Position numbers and translations under genes: made by a program. Below, one piece after another: positions 18,860 through 31,812 of a stretch of 64,000 nucleotides of DNA (positions within the stretch are counted from its first letter, which is position 1; every line of letters starts with the position of its first letter). The notes under the pieces were generated by a model. The model was not told the origin of the DNA. It saw only the letters and a program-made list of their open reading frames with translations, and did no database searches. The DNA lies in the NCBI GenBank assembly GCA_014155875.1, contig JACEFZ010015062.1, positions 164,501 to 228,500 on the forward strand, written 5' to 3'. The stretch is from Cepaea nemoralis. Taxonomy: Eukaryota; Mollusca; Gastropoda; Stylommatophora; Helicidae.

Positions 18860-21430
18860 CACAATATCAGAGTCCTTTATTCGGGGCTCTTTTGGGAAAA
18901 TTCCCTTTTGTTTCTTGAGTCTCCGAACGGGTTTTTATACTGTGGGGGAAAAACCCGGGGGAAATTTTTTCCGGGGTCTGGATTTTTCCCTCGGGGCCCC
19001 TGCTTTCATGGGCTAAGCCCCAAGTTGAGGGGTTAAATCCTGCGGGGGGGTTTTCCCTAAAAGCAATCCTTTTCACAAATTTTTTTTTAAATTATTTGAA
19101 CTGGATCTAGTGTCTTTTTCCTAAAGTGCAGCCTCAAAGATCACAAGGGGTTCCGGATCATCCTTCACCCCCACTGCCCAGTAAAATTTTAACCCCACTT
19201 CTTCCCGTCTGGGTTTGGAAGGGAAAATAATAAGGTCGGTTACCTCCCCCCATCCCCGACCCCCTTTAAAAAGATGTCCCCCAGGCCCTCTTCTTCTTGG
19301 GGTTTCCCCCCTCTTTGGAAAGAAAAAAATGGAATTCCGGGGAAATTTCTTTTTCCCGGCGGACCATTTTAAACCCCTAATCTTGTGGTACGAACATTTG
19401 GCCTCGGGTTTTTAACCTTTTAGTAGGCAAATTTTTGGAACTGATAATTAGTGATTCTTCCCACGTTGCAGTAATAAAATTCACCTGAGATTCAGCTCCC
19501 TTCCCATCCCCCCTTTTTCATCAGTTTTTGTAATTCCATTTAAATGTTTCCCCCGGGGGAACAGAAGGGGAATGGGGAGAATCGGCTAGGTCTCCCCCTG
19601 CGCCCTTTCTTTTTAAAGGTTGTCTTCAGTTCCTCTTTCTTTTTCGAGTTTAATTTCCCCGTAAAAGGGTTAAGGGGTTTTTCCCTGAAGGTCCTTTTAC
19701 TGGCGAACCAGTGGGGGTCCAAAATTTTCCCGGGGCCCAAAACAGTTATCATTTTTTTGTGACTGCTTAAAATTTGCCCTTTGGAAACGTTTTTTTTTTC
19801 CCCCTCTTTTCCTTTTTGGGAAAGGGGTTTTCGAATGAAAAAACTTTTGTATTTCCCCCAAATCCATTTAAACTCTGATTCCGCGGTGGTTGGAAAAAGA
19901 TGCCCCTTTCCCTTCCTGGTTGGGGGGAGAAAATTCCATTTTTCCTCCCTTATTTTCCGCTGGGAAAGGGTTTTTAACTTTCTGCATTTGATTTATTTCC
20001 CAAATATCCCGTTTATTAAATCTCCCCTTTTTCAGTTTTTGCTACGCCCCTTTGTTTCAAATAACTCATAAAATTGTTTTTTTTTTTCATCTGTTCCTCC
20101 ACCATGCCCCACTCTTTCATCTCGTCTCTGAGGGTATATTTCTAATTGTTCTCCGGGTTAAAGCCCTTTTTTATGCCAACCCTTCTCTTTGGACCTAAGT
20201 AATCTGTGCGCGCCTTCAGATAATCTAAAATCCGGGGAAGGTAAAGTACATTTTTGTTTAAGGGCTATTTTCCCGGGGGTTTAAAAAGCTCCTATGTATC
20301 TATAAAAACTCAGACCCCAAGCTAGAAAAAACAAAAAGGTAAACCCAAATGACACCCGGGAACCCAACCCAAAATGTGTGGGAGTTTAAACCCCTAAGCA
20401 GTGAAAAAGAAAACCCCGGGGAAAAAGTAATATTAAAGTAGTTTCTGGCGACCGCGGGTTGAAGTAATTTGTGAGAGATATACTACACAGTAATGGGTAA
20501 TATTTACCTAAATAAATATTAGAATGCACTGCATAAAATGTCAAAAATTAAAAGGGCATAAGTAAGCTTTTTAAAATGGAAAATAAATTTCAAGCATTTT
20601 TTAAATCATCAAACACATCAATTTTTAAATTTATGTTTTTTTTTTAAAAGTGATCAGTTTCATTAAATAAAAAAAATGAAAAACACTAAATAAATAAAAA
20701 ATTTTAAAATATTTATAAATAAATGATAGATGGGGTTTTTTTTCTCATAAGTTCTTATCTTTTTTTATACATTTTTTGAAAATTTATATCTATACTTTTG
20801 AAACCCCTTCCTAAACCAAAAAATTAGCTACATCTGATGATAGTCTTTTTTGGGATGCCCTAAAAAGGGTTTTACAAGATTTTAATTTTTTAAAAAATCG
20901 TTTTTGTCTAGGGTTTCTTAGTAGAACATTTATGATTACCAAAATTTCCTTTGGTTCGGATCGCGGCCCTGGCCCCCTTTTTCTGTCAAAAGTGGGGGTT
21001 TTCCCCCCCCCCCCCCCCGGCTAGATGAAAAGGTCTTTTTTACTGGCGAGAAACCCCCAAAAATAGTGGGAAACTAAATAGGGAAAAAATTTATAGGGCC
21101 CCGGGGAACTAAAAGGTTTTAGGCCCATGAATACCCAAACCCCGTACAGCCCCTAAGTGGCTCGTTAAAAAAATTGAAAATTAAAAAATTTTTGAGCTGA
21201 ATATTCTTTCAAGGAATGGGAAAAAAGGGAAAAAGGTTAGCTAAAAATAGTTTTTTTAAGGGTCGGGAATTTTTAAATTTTAAGGACAACTACTAGTACA
21301 GGTTTTTTTTTCCCCTGCCCGCCCTTTCCTTGGTGTTTTTAAGTAAACCCCCCCACCAATGTACACATCCCCGTATGCAAAAATTGGAATTTAAAATAAA
21401 ACGGGGAAAAAACTATGAGTTACAATACTA
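18860..21430. other. Low-quality sequence island
   Basis: Homopolymers are strongly stretched (runs of C, G, T and A of 5-16) and frames collapse. The overlapping LTR part (20,984-21,430) has many extra bases relative to its partner (15,972-16,390), while the rest of the same LTR is near-identical. This indicates unpolished consensus, not biology. Confidence 0.85.
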
Positions 21431-22969
21431 CAACATTTTTTTTACTAATCATAACAATAGACATAGGATGATTGTCAATATGAAGGATGAGTGAAATCAT
21501 ATACATATTGATATTGATGACAAACATTACGTAACTTTTACTTGTTACTTGATCTATCTGGATCTGTGGTCCAGATCCCCACTCTCCAGTAGACAACAAA
21601 AGAAACAGCTTGCCGGTATTCTGACGAATCTGGTCAGTCCTAGCTCTACCTAGTCTTCACTCTATCTTGAGATCTACAACATAGGTGCTCCTTGTGAGAG
21701 CAACTATCGTCACTTCATCCGCTTCCATGCTTCAGCAAATATCCCAGCAGACTGGATCAAATGTGTATGTAATTGGCTGGGCACACAAGCGTTATTTACT
21801 TACACATGACTTGAGCTAAACAGATCACCTACATCAATTAACTAGACATAGTGAGGTCATAGGGAAGTACCGCACATTCAACTGTAAACTATATTCTGCT
21901 GTGGTAGTGGGCCCACCTCGACTCACGTTCAGGTCTAGTCTCCGCCACTTCTGTCAACAAATGGACACACCAAAAAGGCAACTAGGATAGTGTACAAAGA
22001 AATGACAAGCATCTACCAAGACACCTAAAGGTATACCCAGACAATGATATGCCTTTCACAAGTTTCTACTTCTCAGAAGAGTAATACATGAAGCACAATT
22101 ATATTGAACACAGAACTTAGAAAGAACACTCAAGTAACCTACGCCAAAGATAGTTCTTGAAATAACCTAGATCAGATATAGACTGAAAGTTCAAATGTCT
22201 AAAAGACTGTTGCATAGTTACTAAGAAATCCTTCCTAGAAGCCAATATAATAATCATGCATATGACTACAAACATTGAGCTGGCTGCCTACCTGTTCTGA
22301 AGTCAGACTTAATCTAAAAGGAAAAAGTCTAGCAGGGGTTTTTATACCTAGCCTAGCAGTAGACACTTATCTACCAGGAATTCCATTCCTAAATTCTTCT
22401 TATCTCCTCCTGACGTTAATTGCAATTAACTCCAAGTCTGTCCAGTCATAAAAATTCTCTTAACCACTAACCCTCACCATAGTGTCACACCCTGGATGGT
22501 TTTGCGTTTGCCAGCCCCAGATCAGTTTCACAGTCTTATCAGTGATTTCACACCTACCTGAGTCTGCCAGTCAGAGTGGATGGGGCTTGTTTATAGCCCT
22601 GGGGCTATTATCTCCATCTGGCGTTAATTGCCTTTATTCAACCACTGGCCCAGTTCATTGTTGATTCAGCCAGGGTCTACCTGGACGAGAAGGTGCCAAT
22701 GTGTCTGTGTGGTGTCATAGCCCGTCTGGGTCAGCCGTTTTCCAAGGTGTAGACTAATTTAAATTATCTAGTTGTGTCCATCTCAAGTATCCCATTTTAC
22801 TTGCCATCTGCAAGTTTACGTCATGGCTAGAGGCTTTTTGTGAATAAATCTTACCTCACGACTAGATAGCCTTGGAGTAGCGTGATTAATTCATTCTTTC
22901 TCAATTTGGCCTCTCAAATTTGGAGACCGAGAAAAATATTCTGGGATGTTAAGGCGGATTTCCACGACA
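20984..22969 (-). repeat. Long terminal repeat (5' LTR)
   Basis: Partner of 15,972-17,888. The first 450 bases are inflated by homopolymer errors; the remainder differs from the partner at only scattered positions. Confidence 0.88.
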
Positions 22970-23204
22970 ATCTTGACTTGACTTGATGTAAAAAACAAAA
23001 ATTCCAAATTCGGCCTTGTTCAACCTGCTTCTTTCAGCTGTGGTTATTGTTGAGGTCCGTGGTTCTTGTGGGTTCATTCACCCTTTTTCTTGTCTTGTGC
23101 GCTCTTACGAGTGAGTCCTATCTCGGACTGGTTGCATAAGCGTTGTGTCTGTGTTTTGTGTCTGTGACGTCAGCTGGGGGGGGGGGGGGAATTGGTCGGC
23201 CAGC

Positions 23205-23697
23205 AAGTTCTCCTGTAAATCCGTCTCCTGTATATCCGTCTCCTGTATATCCGTCTCCTGTAAATCCGTCTCCTGTATATCCGTCTCCTGTATATCCGTC
23301 TCCTGTATATCCGTCTCCTGTATATCCGTCTCCTGTATATCCGTCTCCTGTATATCCGTCTCCTGTATATCCGTCTCCTGTATAACCGTCTCCTGTAAAT
23401 CCGTCTCCTGTATATCCGTCTCCTGTATATCCGTCTCCTGTATATCCGTCTCCTGTATATCCGTCTCCTGTATATCCGTCTCCTGTAAATCCGTCTCCTG
23501 TATATCCGTCTCCTGTATATCCGTCTCCTGTATATCCGTCTCCTGTATATCCGTCTCCTGTAAATCCGTCTCCTGTATATCCGTCTCCTGTATATCCGTC
23601 TCCTGTATATCCGTCTCCTGTATATCCGTCTCCTGTATATCCGTCTCCTGTATATCCATCTCCTGTATAACCGTCTCCTGTATATCCGTCTCCTGTG
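23205..23697. repeat. 15-bp minisatellite (CCGTCTCCTGTATAT)
   Basis: About 32 contiguous copies with AAAT and AACC variants. Open in all minus-strand frames (IQETD, TGDGY or YRRRI repeats) because 15 is a multiple of three. It lies directly beyond the end of a LINE ORF1 relic on the minus strand. Confidence 0.95.
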
Positions 23698-23699
23698 GT

Positions 23700-24640
23700 G
23701 ATTTCTTTAATCAGCGTTGGCTACTTGCACTTGTCGCTTGGATATATAATTTTGCGGGAATCTGATAATTCGTGGCTCCAGAAGAGTTCGTGTTGTATTC
23801 TACTTTGCTTCTGTCTCTCGAGGTATCTATCCGATAGCTCATCGGGAGTTGGGGTTTCTTCGTCTTTCTCTTCGTGGCTCTGGTTGTCTTCTCGTGTCTC
23901 GATAACCTCTTTCGGCTTGCATCGGGTGTCTGGCGGGATTCTGGCTTTCCCTTGAGCTGCTTGGGCACCGTGGGTGGACTACTGGCTTCAGCTTCCAGTT
24001 TCTAGGTGGTCCGTGGTTTGGCTCCATCGTGCGTCTGTTTGCCTCCCTTTTTGTGTAATGTCTTTAGTAGTTTGTCGATGTTTTCTTGTTGGGCTTCATC
24101 TTGCCTCTTTTCTGCGATCTTTTCCGTGGTTTCTGCTGGTTTGATTTGAGCTGACTTCCTTTCAGTTTTTAGCATTTCTCTTTGAGCTTTGATGTCTCGT
24201 AGAATCTATTAATTCTTCTTTGTCGTCTGCATCATGTGCTCCACCTCTTTTTTGATGTTTTACTGGATCTCTTTTTTTCAGCAAGTAGATTTTCATTGTT
24301 ACAATCGGTGACGGTGTTTGATGTAGCTTGACTTGTTTTTTTTTCATACTCATCAATCTGGCTTTGTAGTTGTGCTCTTTCAGCTTGCGAGACGCACGTG
24401 GCTGTCTCGCACCTCCGCATTGCTTCTATATAAGGTGTCTTTGTGGTAATGGCGAGCTTTAAGACGTCTCTGTATCTTTGGAGGTACAGACAGCCCAAGT
24501 ATCTTGCTCCATGCTTGCCCAGGCAGTTGGCAACTTTCTTTTGTTGTTGGGTGCTCGGAAGTCCTTGTCCAGCTTGGCCAGCGGACACTCCTTGAAGGCG
24601 TGGTGATCGGCGCAGTATCGGCATATTTCCAACTTACTGC
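23700..24640 (-). mobile_element. LINE ORF1 (gag-like) relic with zinc knuckle
   Basis: Near 24,570-24,630 the minus strand reads CRYCADHHAFKECPLAKLDK, close to a CCHC knuckle but with one residue fewer between the second Cys and the His. Downstream are a helical region (AERAQLQSQIDEYEKKTS), then Lys/Arg/Pro-rich stretches (PKQLKGKPESRQTPD, KTTRATKRKTKKPQ). Several frameshifts split it. This fits the nucleic-acid-binding ORF1 protein of a LINE. There is no polymerase next to it. Confidence 0.6.
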
Positions 24641-25612
24641 GACATATCTCTGTTAAAGCATTTTATCTGTATCTCTGTATACGCATGTTATCTGCATCTA
24701 CGCATGCTATCTGTATTTCTGTCAACACATTTCATCTATATCTCTGTCAACGCATTTTATTGGTATCTATGTCAATGCATTTTTATCTGTATCTCTGTCA
24801 ACTTATTTTATCTGTATTTCTGTCAACACATTTTATCTGTATCTCTGTCAACTTATTTTATCTGTATTTCTGTCAACACATTTTATCTGTATCTCTGTCA
24901 ACGCATTTTATCTGTACCCCTGTCAACGCATTTTATCTGTACCTCTGTCAACGCATTTTATATGTACCCCTGTCAATGCATATTATCTGTATCTCTGTCA
25001 ACGCATTTTAATGTGTATCTCCGTCAAAGCAATTTATCTCTATAGTTTTCAACACATTTTATATGTATCCATTTCCACGCATTTTATCTATATCTCTGTC
25101 GACACATTTTATATGTTTGGATGTCAACACATTTTATCTGTATCTATGTTAACGAATATTATATGTACCTATGTCAGCGAATTTTACCTGTATCTATGTC
25201 AACGCATTTTATCTGTATCTCTGTCGACACATTTTATATGTTTGGATGTCAATGCATTTTATCTGTATCTACGTCAACACATTTTATCTATATCTCTGTC
25301 AACTCAGTTTATCTGCATCTATGTCAGTACATTTTATCTGTATCTATGTCAACACATTTCATGTGTCTCTCAGTCAAGCAATTTTATTGATATCTTTATC
25401 AACCCATTTTATCTATATCTCTATTAATGCATTTATCTGTATTTCTGTCAACGCATTTTATATGTATCTCTGTCACGCATGTTATCTATATCTATGACAA
25501 AGTATTGTATCTGTATCTCTGTCAACGCAATTTATATATATTTCTGTCAACACATTTTATCTGTATCTATGTCAACGGATTGTATTTGTACTTCTGTCAA
25601 GCCAATTTATGT
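24640..25612. repeat. 25-bp minisatellite (TCTGTCAACGCATTTTATCTGTATC)
   Basis: About 38 diverged copies. Because 25 is not a multiple of three, a single reading frame passes through the unit in three phases every 75 bases without a stop, which gives long open frames by chance. Confidence 0.93.
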
Positions 25613-25637
25613 CTTTCTCTCTCTGTCTCTGTCTCTG

Positions 25638-25723
<86 letters not shown>

Positions 25724-25814
25724 AAACAGACTAACACTTATTCACGCACACACACATAGATACTTCTCACCTGTTCACTGGTACTCCTGTCATCAGCGTT
25801 TGAATGCAATCCCA

Positions 25815-25893
<79 letters not shown>

Positions 25894-26135
25894 GAGAGGA
25901 GAGAGAGAATGACAAGGAGAGAATGAAAGGGAGAGAATGAGAGAGGAGAGAGAGTGAGAGGGAGAGAGAGAGAGGGAGAGCAAGATGGAGAAAGAGAGAA
26001 AGAGAAAGAGAGAGGATTAAATGGGGAGAGAGAGAGGGAGAGAGTGTGAGAGAGGGAGAGAGTGAGAAAACTAGAGAGGGAGAAAGTGAGAAAGGAAGAG
26101 AGTGAAAGAATGGGGGAGGGAGAGAGCCTAAAGAC
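25613..26135. repeat. (TC)n and (GA)n arms around a 95-bp spacer
   Basis: (TC)n at 25,613-25,722 and (GA)n at 25,819-26,130 on the same strand form an imperfect inverted repeat with a loop of about 95 bases. Confidence 0.9.
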
Positions 26136-27218
26136 AGACAAATACACGACTGACTTCAAACCTAGTGAGTATGATGAATGACAACAGCAGGTGGTGAGGA
26201 GTAGTGTCTGCTAATTTATGAACCAGCCCTAATAGGTCTGAAGACGGGTAACGAGACTTTCTTGAGAAAGGTGGTGATGCATTTGTTAAAATTCCCAGAA
26301 ACAGTTGCCATTCATATGGTCAACCCATCATTGTATAAACAGCAAGACGCGGTAGTCAGTTTCATATTACTGTTTTATTACTTAGAAATGTGTGTCTTGT
26401 ATATTCCAGCTTGAAAGATTTATCGTTTTGATTTCGTTTCTGTTTAGTGAATCTGCAGTATGCACCTGACGAGAAGGAGCGACATTTTTCAGCCATGGGA
26501 AATAGGATGTTGAGCTGTTACGGTCTCTGGAGTGTTTATGCTTATGGCTACGGTTTGCTTACGCATTTTCCTATTTCTCATGTTGGACTGGTAGTGCATG
26601 GTTCCTTCGCCCTGCTACTGAGTTAAGTGCGTGGAATAGATTTTCACCTGTATTTCGTGACACGTGGATCTCCTTGTAAGGTATGTGCAACGTTGTGATG
26701 TTCAGTACATTTTTTCTGGCAGGAGTTTAAAATACCTATTTGTTTCCATTTCATAAGTGCGTGGAGCAACATTGTGAGCTGTGGATTTCGAGTTAGTGAT
26801 GTTACGTCTGTCCGCAGTTGTCTGCATTGTGATCTACATGTTCGGAAGAGTGGCAGCCGGTCGGTTGTTGAACTGACTGGGTTTGCCTTATGCAGTAATG
26901 TGTAACTGCTGGTTTCTGGTGATTGGCACTTCCATCAACGATGAACTGTGTTTTTCGTGGCGGATATTTGTTTTGGCACTCTGGCAGCGGCATTTTACAT
27001 AATATACCTGTGCGGGCTATTGGCTTGTCAGGACTCCTATCTGTTCCACTTTTCACATGGGGCAGTGAGGAGCATTTTGTGTGATATTCACTGACAAAGG
27101 AAAGGAGCATTATGTGGTGATCCTTTACCGTGAAGTTGGAACCGCGACTAACAAAGTTTCAGGCAATAAATTGTGCAACGTAATGTTTGTTTCTTCAATT
27201 TTCAGGTTTATATATTTC
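26136..27218. other. Unique spacer, no feature recognised
   Basis: About 1.1 kb of non-repetitive sequence. A 102-codon minus-strand open frame (26,802-27,110) has no recognisable motif or conserved counterpart. Confidence 0.4.
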
Positions 27219-27233
27219 AATATGATTGAGTAG

Positions 27234-27484
27234 TCCACTCCCTGGCCAAGGAGTTAGCAGCTTTCTCCGTTAATCCCGAATACTCTCGTGGCTGACGTGA
27301 GCGCATGAGAATTAGAAGTGGTTCGGGTCGCGCCAGTGACTTATGAGAGTATGGAGCCGGTCGCCCAGAAAGTCAGTGGCGTGCTGATGAGCGTAATCTA
27401 GCCTAGGAATCAACATACAGCTGAAAGATGCTGGTGTTAACCGCAATATCCTGAAACAGGATGGAAACGCGGGGGAAGAAGAAG
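27234..27484 (+). mobile_element. tRNA-derived SINE, family 2 (full insertion)
   Basis: Flanked by a perfect 15-bp duplication AATATGATTGAGTAG (27,219-27,233 and 27,485-27,499), with a (GAA)n tail. Contains the family head TTTCTCCGTTAATCCCG, B-box-like GGTTCGGGTC and the shared body GAGCCGGTCGCCCAGAAAG ... GATGCTGGTGTTAACCGCAA. Confidence 0.92.
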
Positions 27485-27556
27485 AATATGATTGAGTAGA
27501 GAAGCTCTAGACTATACATATATGCGGTTCTAGTCGTGGAATCTCTCAAGGAGTTA

Positions 27557-28000
27557 TAACATATGTCAACTCACATCACAACATATGTCAACTCACATCA
27601 CAACATATGTCAACTCACATCATAACATATGTCAACTCACATCACAACATATGTCAACTCACATCATAACATATGTCAACTCACATCACAACATATGTCA
27701 ACTCACATCATAACATATGTCAACTCACATCACAACATATGTCAACTCACATCATAACATATGTCAACTCACATCACAACATATGTCAACTCACATCATA
27801 ACATATGTCAACTCACATCATAACATATGTCAACTCACATCACAACATATGTCAACTCACATCATAACATATGTCAACTCACATCATAACATATGTCAAC
27901 TCACATCATAACATATGTCAACTCACATCATAACATATGTCAACTCACATCATAACATATGTCAACTCACATCATAACATATGTCAACTCACATCATAAC
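27557..28000. repeat. 22-bp minisatellite (AACATATGTCAACTCACATCAT)
   Basis: About 20 contiguous, nearly identical copies (CAC/CAT variant at the end). No unique spacers, so not a CRISPR-like array. Confidence 0.96.
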
Positions 28001-29430
28001 ATACAACAACCTCACACGATAGATAGAATAAACTCACTCCCGAAGATATAATCCTTGTCATGACCCAGAAGACCTAACTCTAGCGTGTTGGATGTAAGAG
28101 ATAACACCAAGTCTTCGAGGATTCACACACGGTCAACTAACTGCTATCGTTTGTTTGTTGACTTTACAAGACCAGCTGTGACTACGAAGCGTGCATTGAA
28201 GGATAGCCATGTTGCTACACACATCGTAACAACCACCATAAACTTACCAAACATCTCAGGGACATACTTCCTCGTCCTCCCTCCTCTATAGAGGGGAGCG
28301 TGTCACTCCCAGTCATGCACCTCAGCGGCCAGTGTTGTCCGACATGTGCATGCATTTGGGTCAGGTTTAATGCCTCTAGACATATTCCATCCCGGGTGGC
28401 AGGGTGTATTGTGAATTCACCATCTTCACATGGATGGTTGTCTACAATAGATCTTCACCACTTTCCCTCTCTTGGTATGATAACTTTTCTCTTTGTAGTC
28501 CGGATCCCTAACTAATCTGTCTCTTGTTATAACGGATAGGTTTGTCCTTGTCATTCCTCTTATCCGTCTCTTGTTATAATGGATAGCTTTCTCTTTGTCA
28601 TTCATCTTATCCATCTCTTGTTATAATGGATAGGTTCGTCCTTGTCATTCCTCTTGTCCGTCTCTTGTTATAATGGATGGCTTGTCGATGTGATTATCGT
28701 GCTGTCCTCGGACGATCCGAAGTAAAGGTAATCTCCCACCCGCAGGTTACTTTATTATGACTTTTATTATCTAAATAATTGTGTTCTCAGTTACGGTCTG
28801 ATAATGTGTCCGTGTTGCCTTTACTCAGAGAACTGAGTGACAGCAGATCCTCCAGTCACTTCCTGCCGCATGATTGTGTAAGTTGTGTCTATGGTACACG
28901 TCTAATTAGTTTTTAAGTCTTATTTACACACAGCAAAGGCACATTCATTTACCACAACTGAAGTCATTCAGCCCCTGGTTGACCCCATCTTTCAGTGCCT
29001 GGCCGCAGTTGTCTATACATTGGGAAACTATCTTCAGCATTCTGCAGAAATTTCAACAAGAAAAGACTGTCAGTGATATGCATGGGAACCGTGACAACAA
29101 TGGGTTAATGTTGCATCATGTACCAGATATGGGTCACGTTAATTTGGAAAATATGTTGCCTCGTTTCTTTCAGACTTAAGGAATGTCATTTGGGGAACCC
29201 TTTGAGGCCACTAAGACAGTTTATAACTATACACAGGTGTATTGTTTAGATTTATTGAAGTAGAGTTAGGAAGTAGAGAAAAGAGGACGCCAAAAACTTT
29301 GCAGACCATAATGCTTGTCCGACTGATAACAGGACACACTAAGCAAACTCCATCGAATGGAACTCGCTGACTCTGCCACAAGAACCAGTGGACCAGCAAA
29401 GCAAACTCCAGAACACTTCACACAGAACTG
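28001..29430. other. Spacer with short 57-bp repeat
   Basis: Mostly unrecognised. Positions 28,505-28,680 hold three or four copies of a unit with CTCTTGTTATAATGGATAGG. No coding frame stands out. Confidence 0.5.
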
Positions 29431-30835
29431 CCCAAATGTTACCAGAATAGCAGACGAGAGTACAAGACTTTCCAAATGTTACCAGAATAGGAAAAGAGAG
29501 TAAAAGTATGTCCAAATGTTGCCATAATTAGAGAGGAATGTACATGACTGTCCAAATGTTGTTATAATGGGAGAGGAATGTACACGACTGTCCAAATGTT
29601 GTTATAATGGGAGAGGAATGTACATGACTGTCAAAATGTTGTTATAATGGGAGAGGAATGTACATGACTGTCCAAATGTTGTTATAATGGGAGAGGAATG
29701 TACACGACTCTCCAAATGTTGTTATAATGGGAGAGGAATGTACACGACTGTCCAAATGTTGTTATAATGGGAGAGGAATGTACACGACTGTCCAAATGTT
29801 GTTATAATGGGAGAGGAATGTACATGACTGTCCAAATGTTGTTATAATGGGAGAGGAATGTACACGACTGTCCAAATGTTGTTATAAATGGGAGAGGAAT
29901 GTACACGACTGTCCAAATGTTGTTATAATGGGAGAGGAATGTACACGCCTGTCCAAATGTTGTTATAATGGGAGAGGAATGTACACGACTGTCCAAATGT
30001 TGTTATAATGGAAGAGGAATGTACACGACTGTCCAAATGTTGTTATAATGGGAGAGGAATGTACACGACTGTCCAAATGTTGTTATAATGGGAGAGGAAT
30101 GTACACGACTGTCCAAATGTTGTTATAATGGGAGAGGAATGTACATGACTGTCCAAATGATGTTATAATGGGAGAGGAATGTACACGACTGTCCAAATGT
30201 TGTTATAATGGGAGAGGAATGTACACGACTGTCCAAATGTTGTTATAATGGGAGAGGAATGTACATGACTGTCCAAATGTTGCCAGAGTGGGATATAAAT
30301 GTACATGACTGTCCAAATGTTGCCAATTTGGGAGAAGAATCTACAAGCCTGTCCAAATGTTGCCAGATTCAGAGAGGAGAGTACACGACTATCCAAATGA
30401 TGCTAGATTAAGAGAGGAGAGTACACGACTGTCCAAATGATGCCAGATTGAGAGAGGAGAGTACACGACTGTCCAAATGTTGCCATAGTGATAGAGGAGA
30501 GTACACGACTGTCCAAATGATGCCAGATTGAGAGAGGAGAGTACAAGACTGTCCACATGATGCCAGACTGGAAGATGAATGTACAAGACTGTCCGAATGT
30601 TGCGTGAATTAAAGAGGAATGCATGTACAAGACTATCCAGATGTTGCGTGAATTAAAGAGGAATGCATGTACAAGACTATCCAGATGTTGCGTGAATTAA
30701 AGAGGAATGCATGTACAAGACTATCCAGATGTTGCGTGAATTAAAGAGGAATGCATGTACAAGACTATCCAGATGTTGCGTGAATTAAAGAGGAATGCAT
30801 GTACAAGACTATCCAGATGTCACACAGCTACAATG
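29430..30835. repeat. 40-bp and 44-bp minisatellite
   Basis: About 28 copies of a 40-bp unit (GGAGAGGAATGTACACGACT ... GTTGTTATAATG), drifting at the right end into five copies of a 44-bp variant with GAATTAAAGAGGAATGCATG. The units are contiguous. Confidence 0.95.
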
Positions 30836-30869
30836 TGGACAAAGAATGCTTGACTTTCCAGGAGGAGGA

Positions 30870-31380
30870 TCTCCTACGGTGGTTTATTGTCCGGCCTGTT
30901 TTATACGAAATCTTTTAGTAAGATCTTCAGAGTGTCTTTAATGCGTTTTCTTTGGCCGCTTTGGGAGAGTTTAAAACAGCGCAGCTCGCTGTAAAATATA
31001 CATTTAGGGAGCAAGCGAGTCAAGTGATCAGCCCAGCAAGTCCGATTCTTCATTAGTAGTGTGTGGATGCTGGGCATGGATACTCTTTCTAGGATTTCAG
31101 TGTCTGGGATCTTGTCTTGCAAATTAATCTTCAGTATCTTTATAGACGTTCAACTTTGTTTGCAGGCTTATTCTATTTCTGTCCCACACATTTGTGTACA
31201 GTCTGCCAAATGCCGCACTGGCCTTGGAGATTCTTGCATTCACTTCATCGCCAGTTGTGGCAGCTTGTGACACAGTGCCGCCAAGATAGGTGAATTTGTT
31301 ATTTGTATCGGCACTAGAATGGTGCAGTCAGCTGAGTCCTTTAGTGTCATTGAAATATGCAGTAGATCGGACCATTAGGA
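30870..31380 (-). mobile_element. LINE reverse transcriptase C-terminal fragment
   Basis: Minus strand reads [20 protein letters not shown], then SQSGQRKRIKDTLKILLKDF. This is the copy-B partner of the relic at 1-360, and extends further left than the window allows for copy A. Confidence 0.78.
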
Positions 31381-31643
31381 GATGGCTTCACTTTAGGCGA
31401 CATTGTGTTGTTTGATTCAATCATTCAATCAGTGAATCAGCCAACCAATGTACCAATCAATAAATTCATAATTACCCTGTCAACCAACCAAATAAGTCTA
31501 GAGAAACAATCAATAAATTCTTGAATAAACGCATGAAACAACCAGCCAAAACATCAGTCAGCCAGCGAATCAATCACTGAATACATTCATCAATCAATTA
31601 ACCAATCACCCAGACTGTCGATCAGTTGAATCCGATGTTGACC

Positions 31644-31812
31644 TCATATCGCCCGTGCATCACATGTTTTATGTGTGTATGTATGTGTGCGTCCGTATGT
31701 GAATGAGTGTGCGCGCGCACGTATTACTATGGCCTTCACAAATTGTGCTTTCCCCGAGTACAGCCACCTAAGAAGGCAGTTCTGGCCCAATGAGACGTCA
31801 CTGTATTCACAA
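31644..31812 (-). CDS. Candidate terminal exon, gene copy B
   Basis: Starts after an acceptor TATTCCGTACAG at 31,813; the upstream acceptor used in copy A is mutated here (TTTTTAAAC). With the phase from the 127-nt exon it reads SCEYSDVSLGQNCLLRWLYS, then GKAQFVKAIVIRARA and a short RTHTYTHKT stretch before a stop at 31,644. It lacks the large His/Thr tail of copy A. Confidence 0.38.

Larger units (their letters stand above)
15967..22974 (-). mobile_element. LTR retrotransposon, complete ends, coding region unresolved
   Basis: Two long direct repeats (15,972-17,888 and 20,984-22,969) begin TGTCA and end CCACGACA and are flanked by a perfect 5-bp duplication ATCTT (15,967-15,971 and 22,970-22,974). 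A purine-rich tract on the minus strand (AAGGGGGAAGCTC) directly precedes the repeat at 17,888, so transcription is on the minus strand. The internal 3.1 kb shows no recognisable reverse transcriptase, integrase or protease motif. The middle is low-quality sequence with stretched homopolymers, so coding content cannot be judged. The LTRs are unusually long (about 1.9 kb). Confidence 0.85.

Noticed and set aside
17889..20983. Named LTR superfamily (gypsy, copia or BEL) for the 16-23 kb element
   Set aside because: No polymerase or integrase motif could be read, and the primer-binding site region is in the low-quality island.
23105..23765. 184- and 206-codon repeat proteins (IQETD, SCISV)
   Set aside because: Pure 15-bp minisatellite read in opposite strands.
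27557..30835. CRISPR-like arrays
   Set aside because: The 22-bp, 40-bp and 44-bp units are contiguous without unique spacers, and the sequence is eukaryotic.
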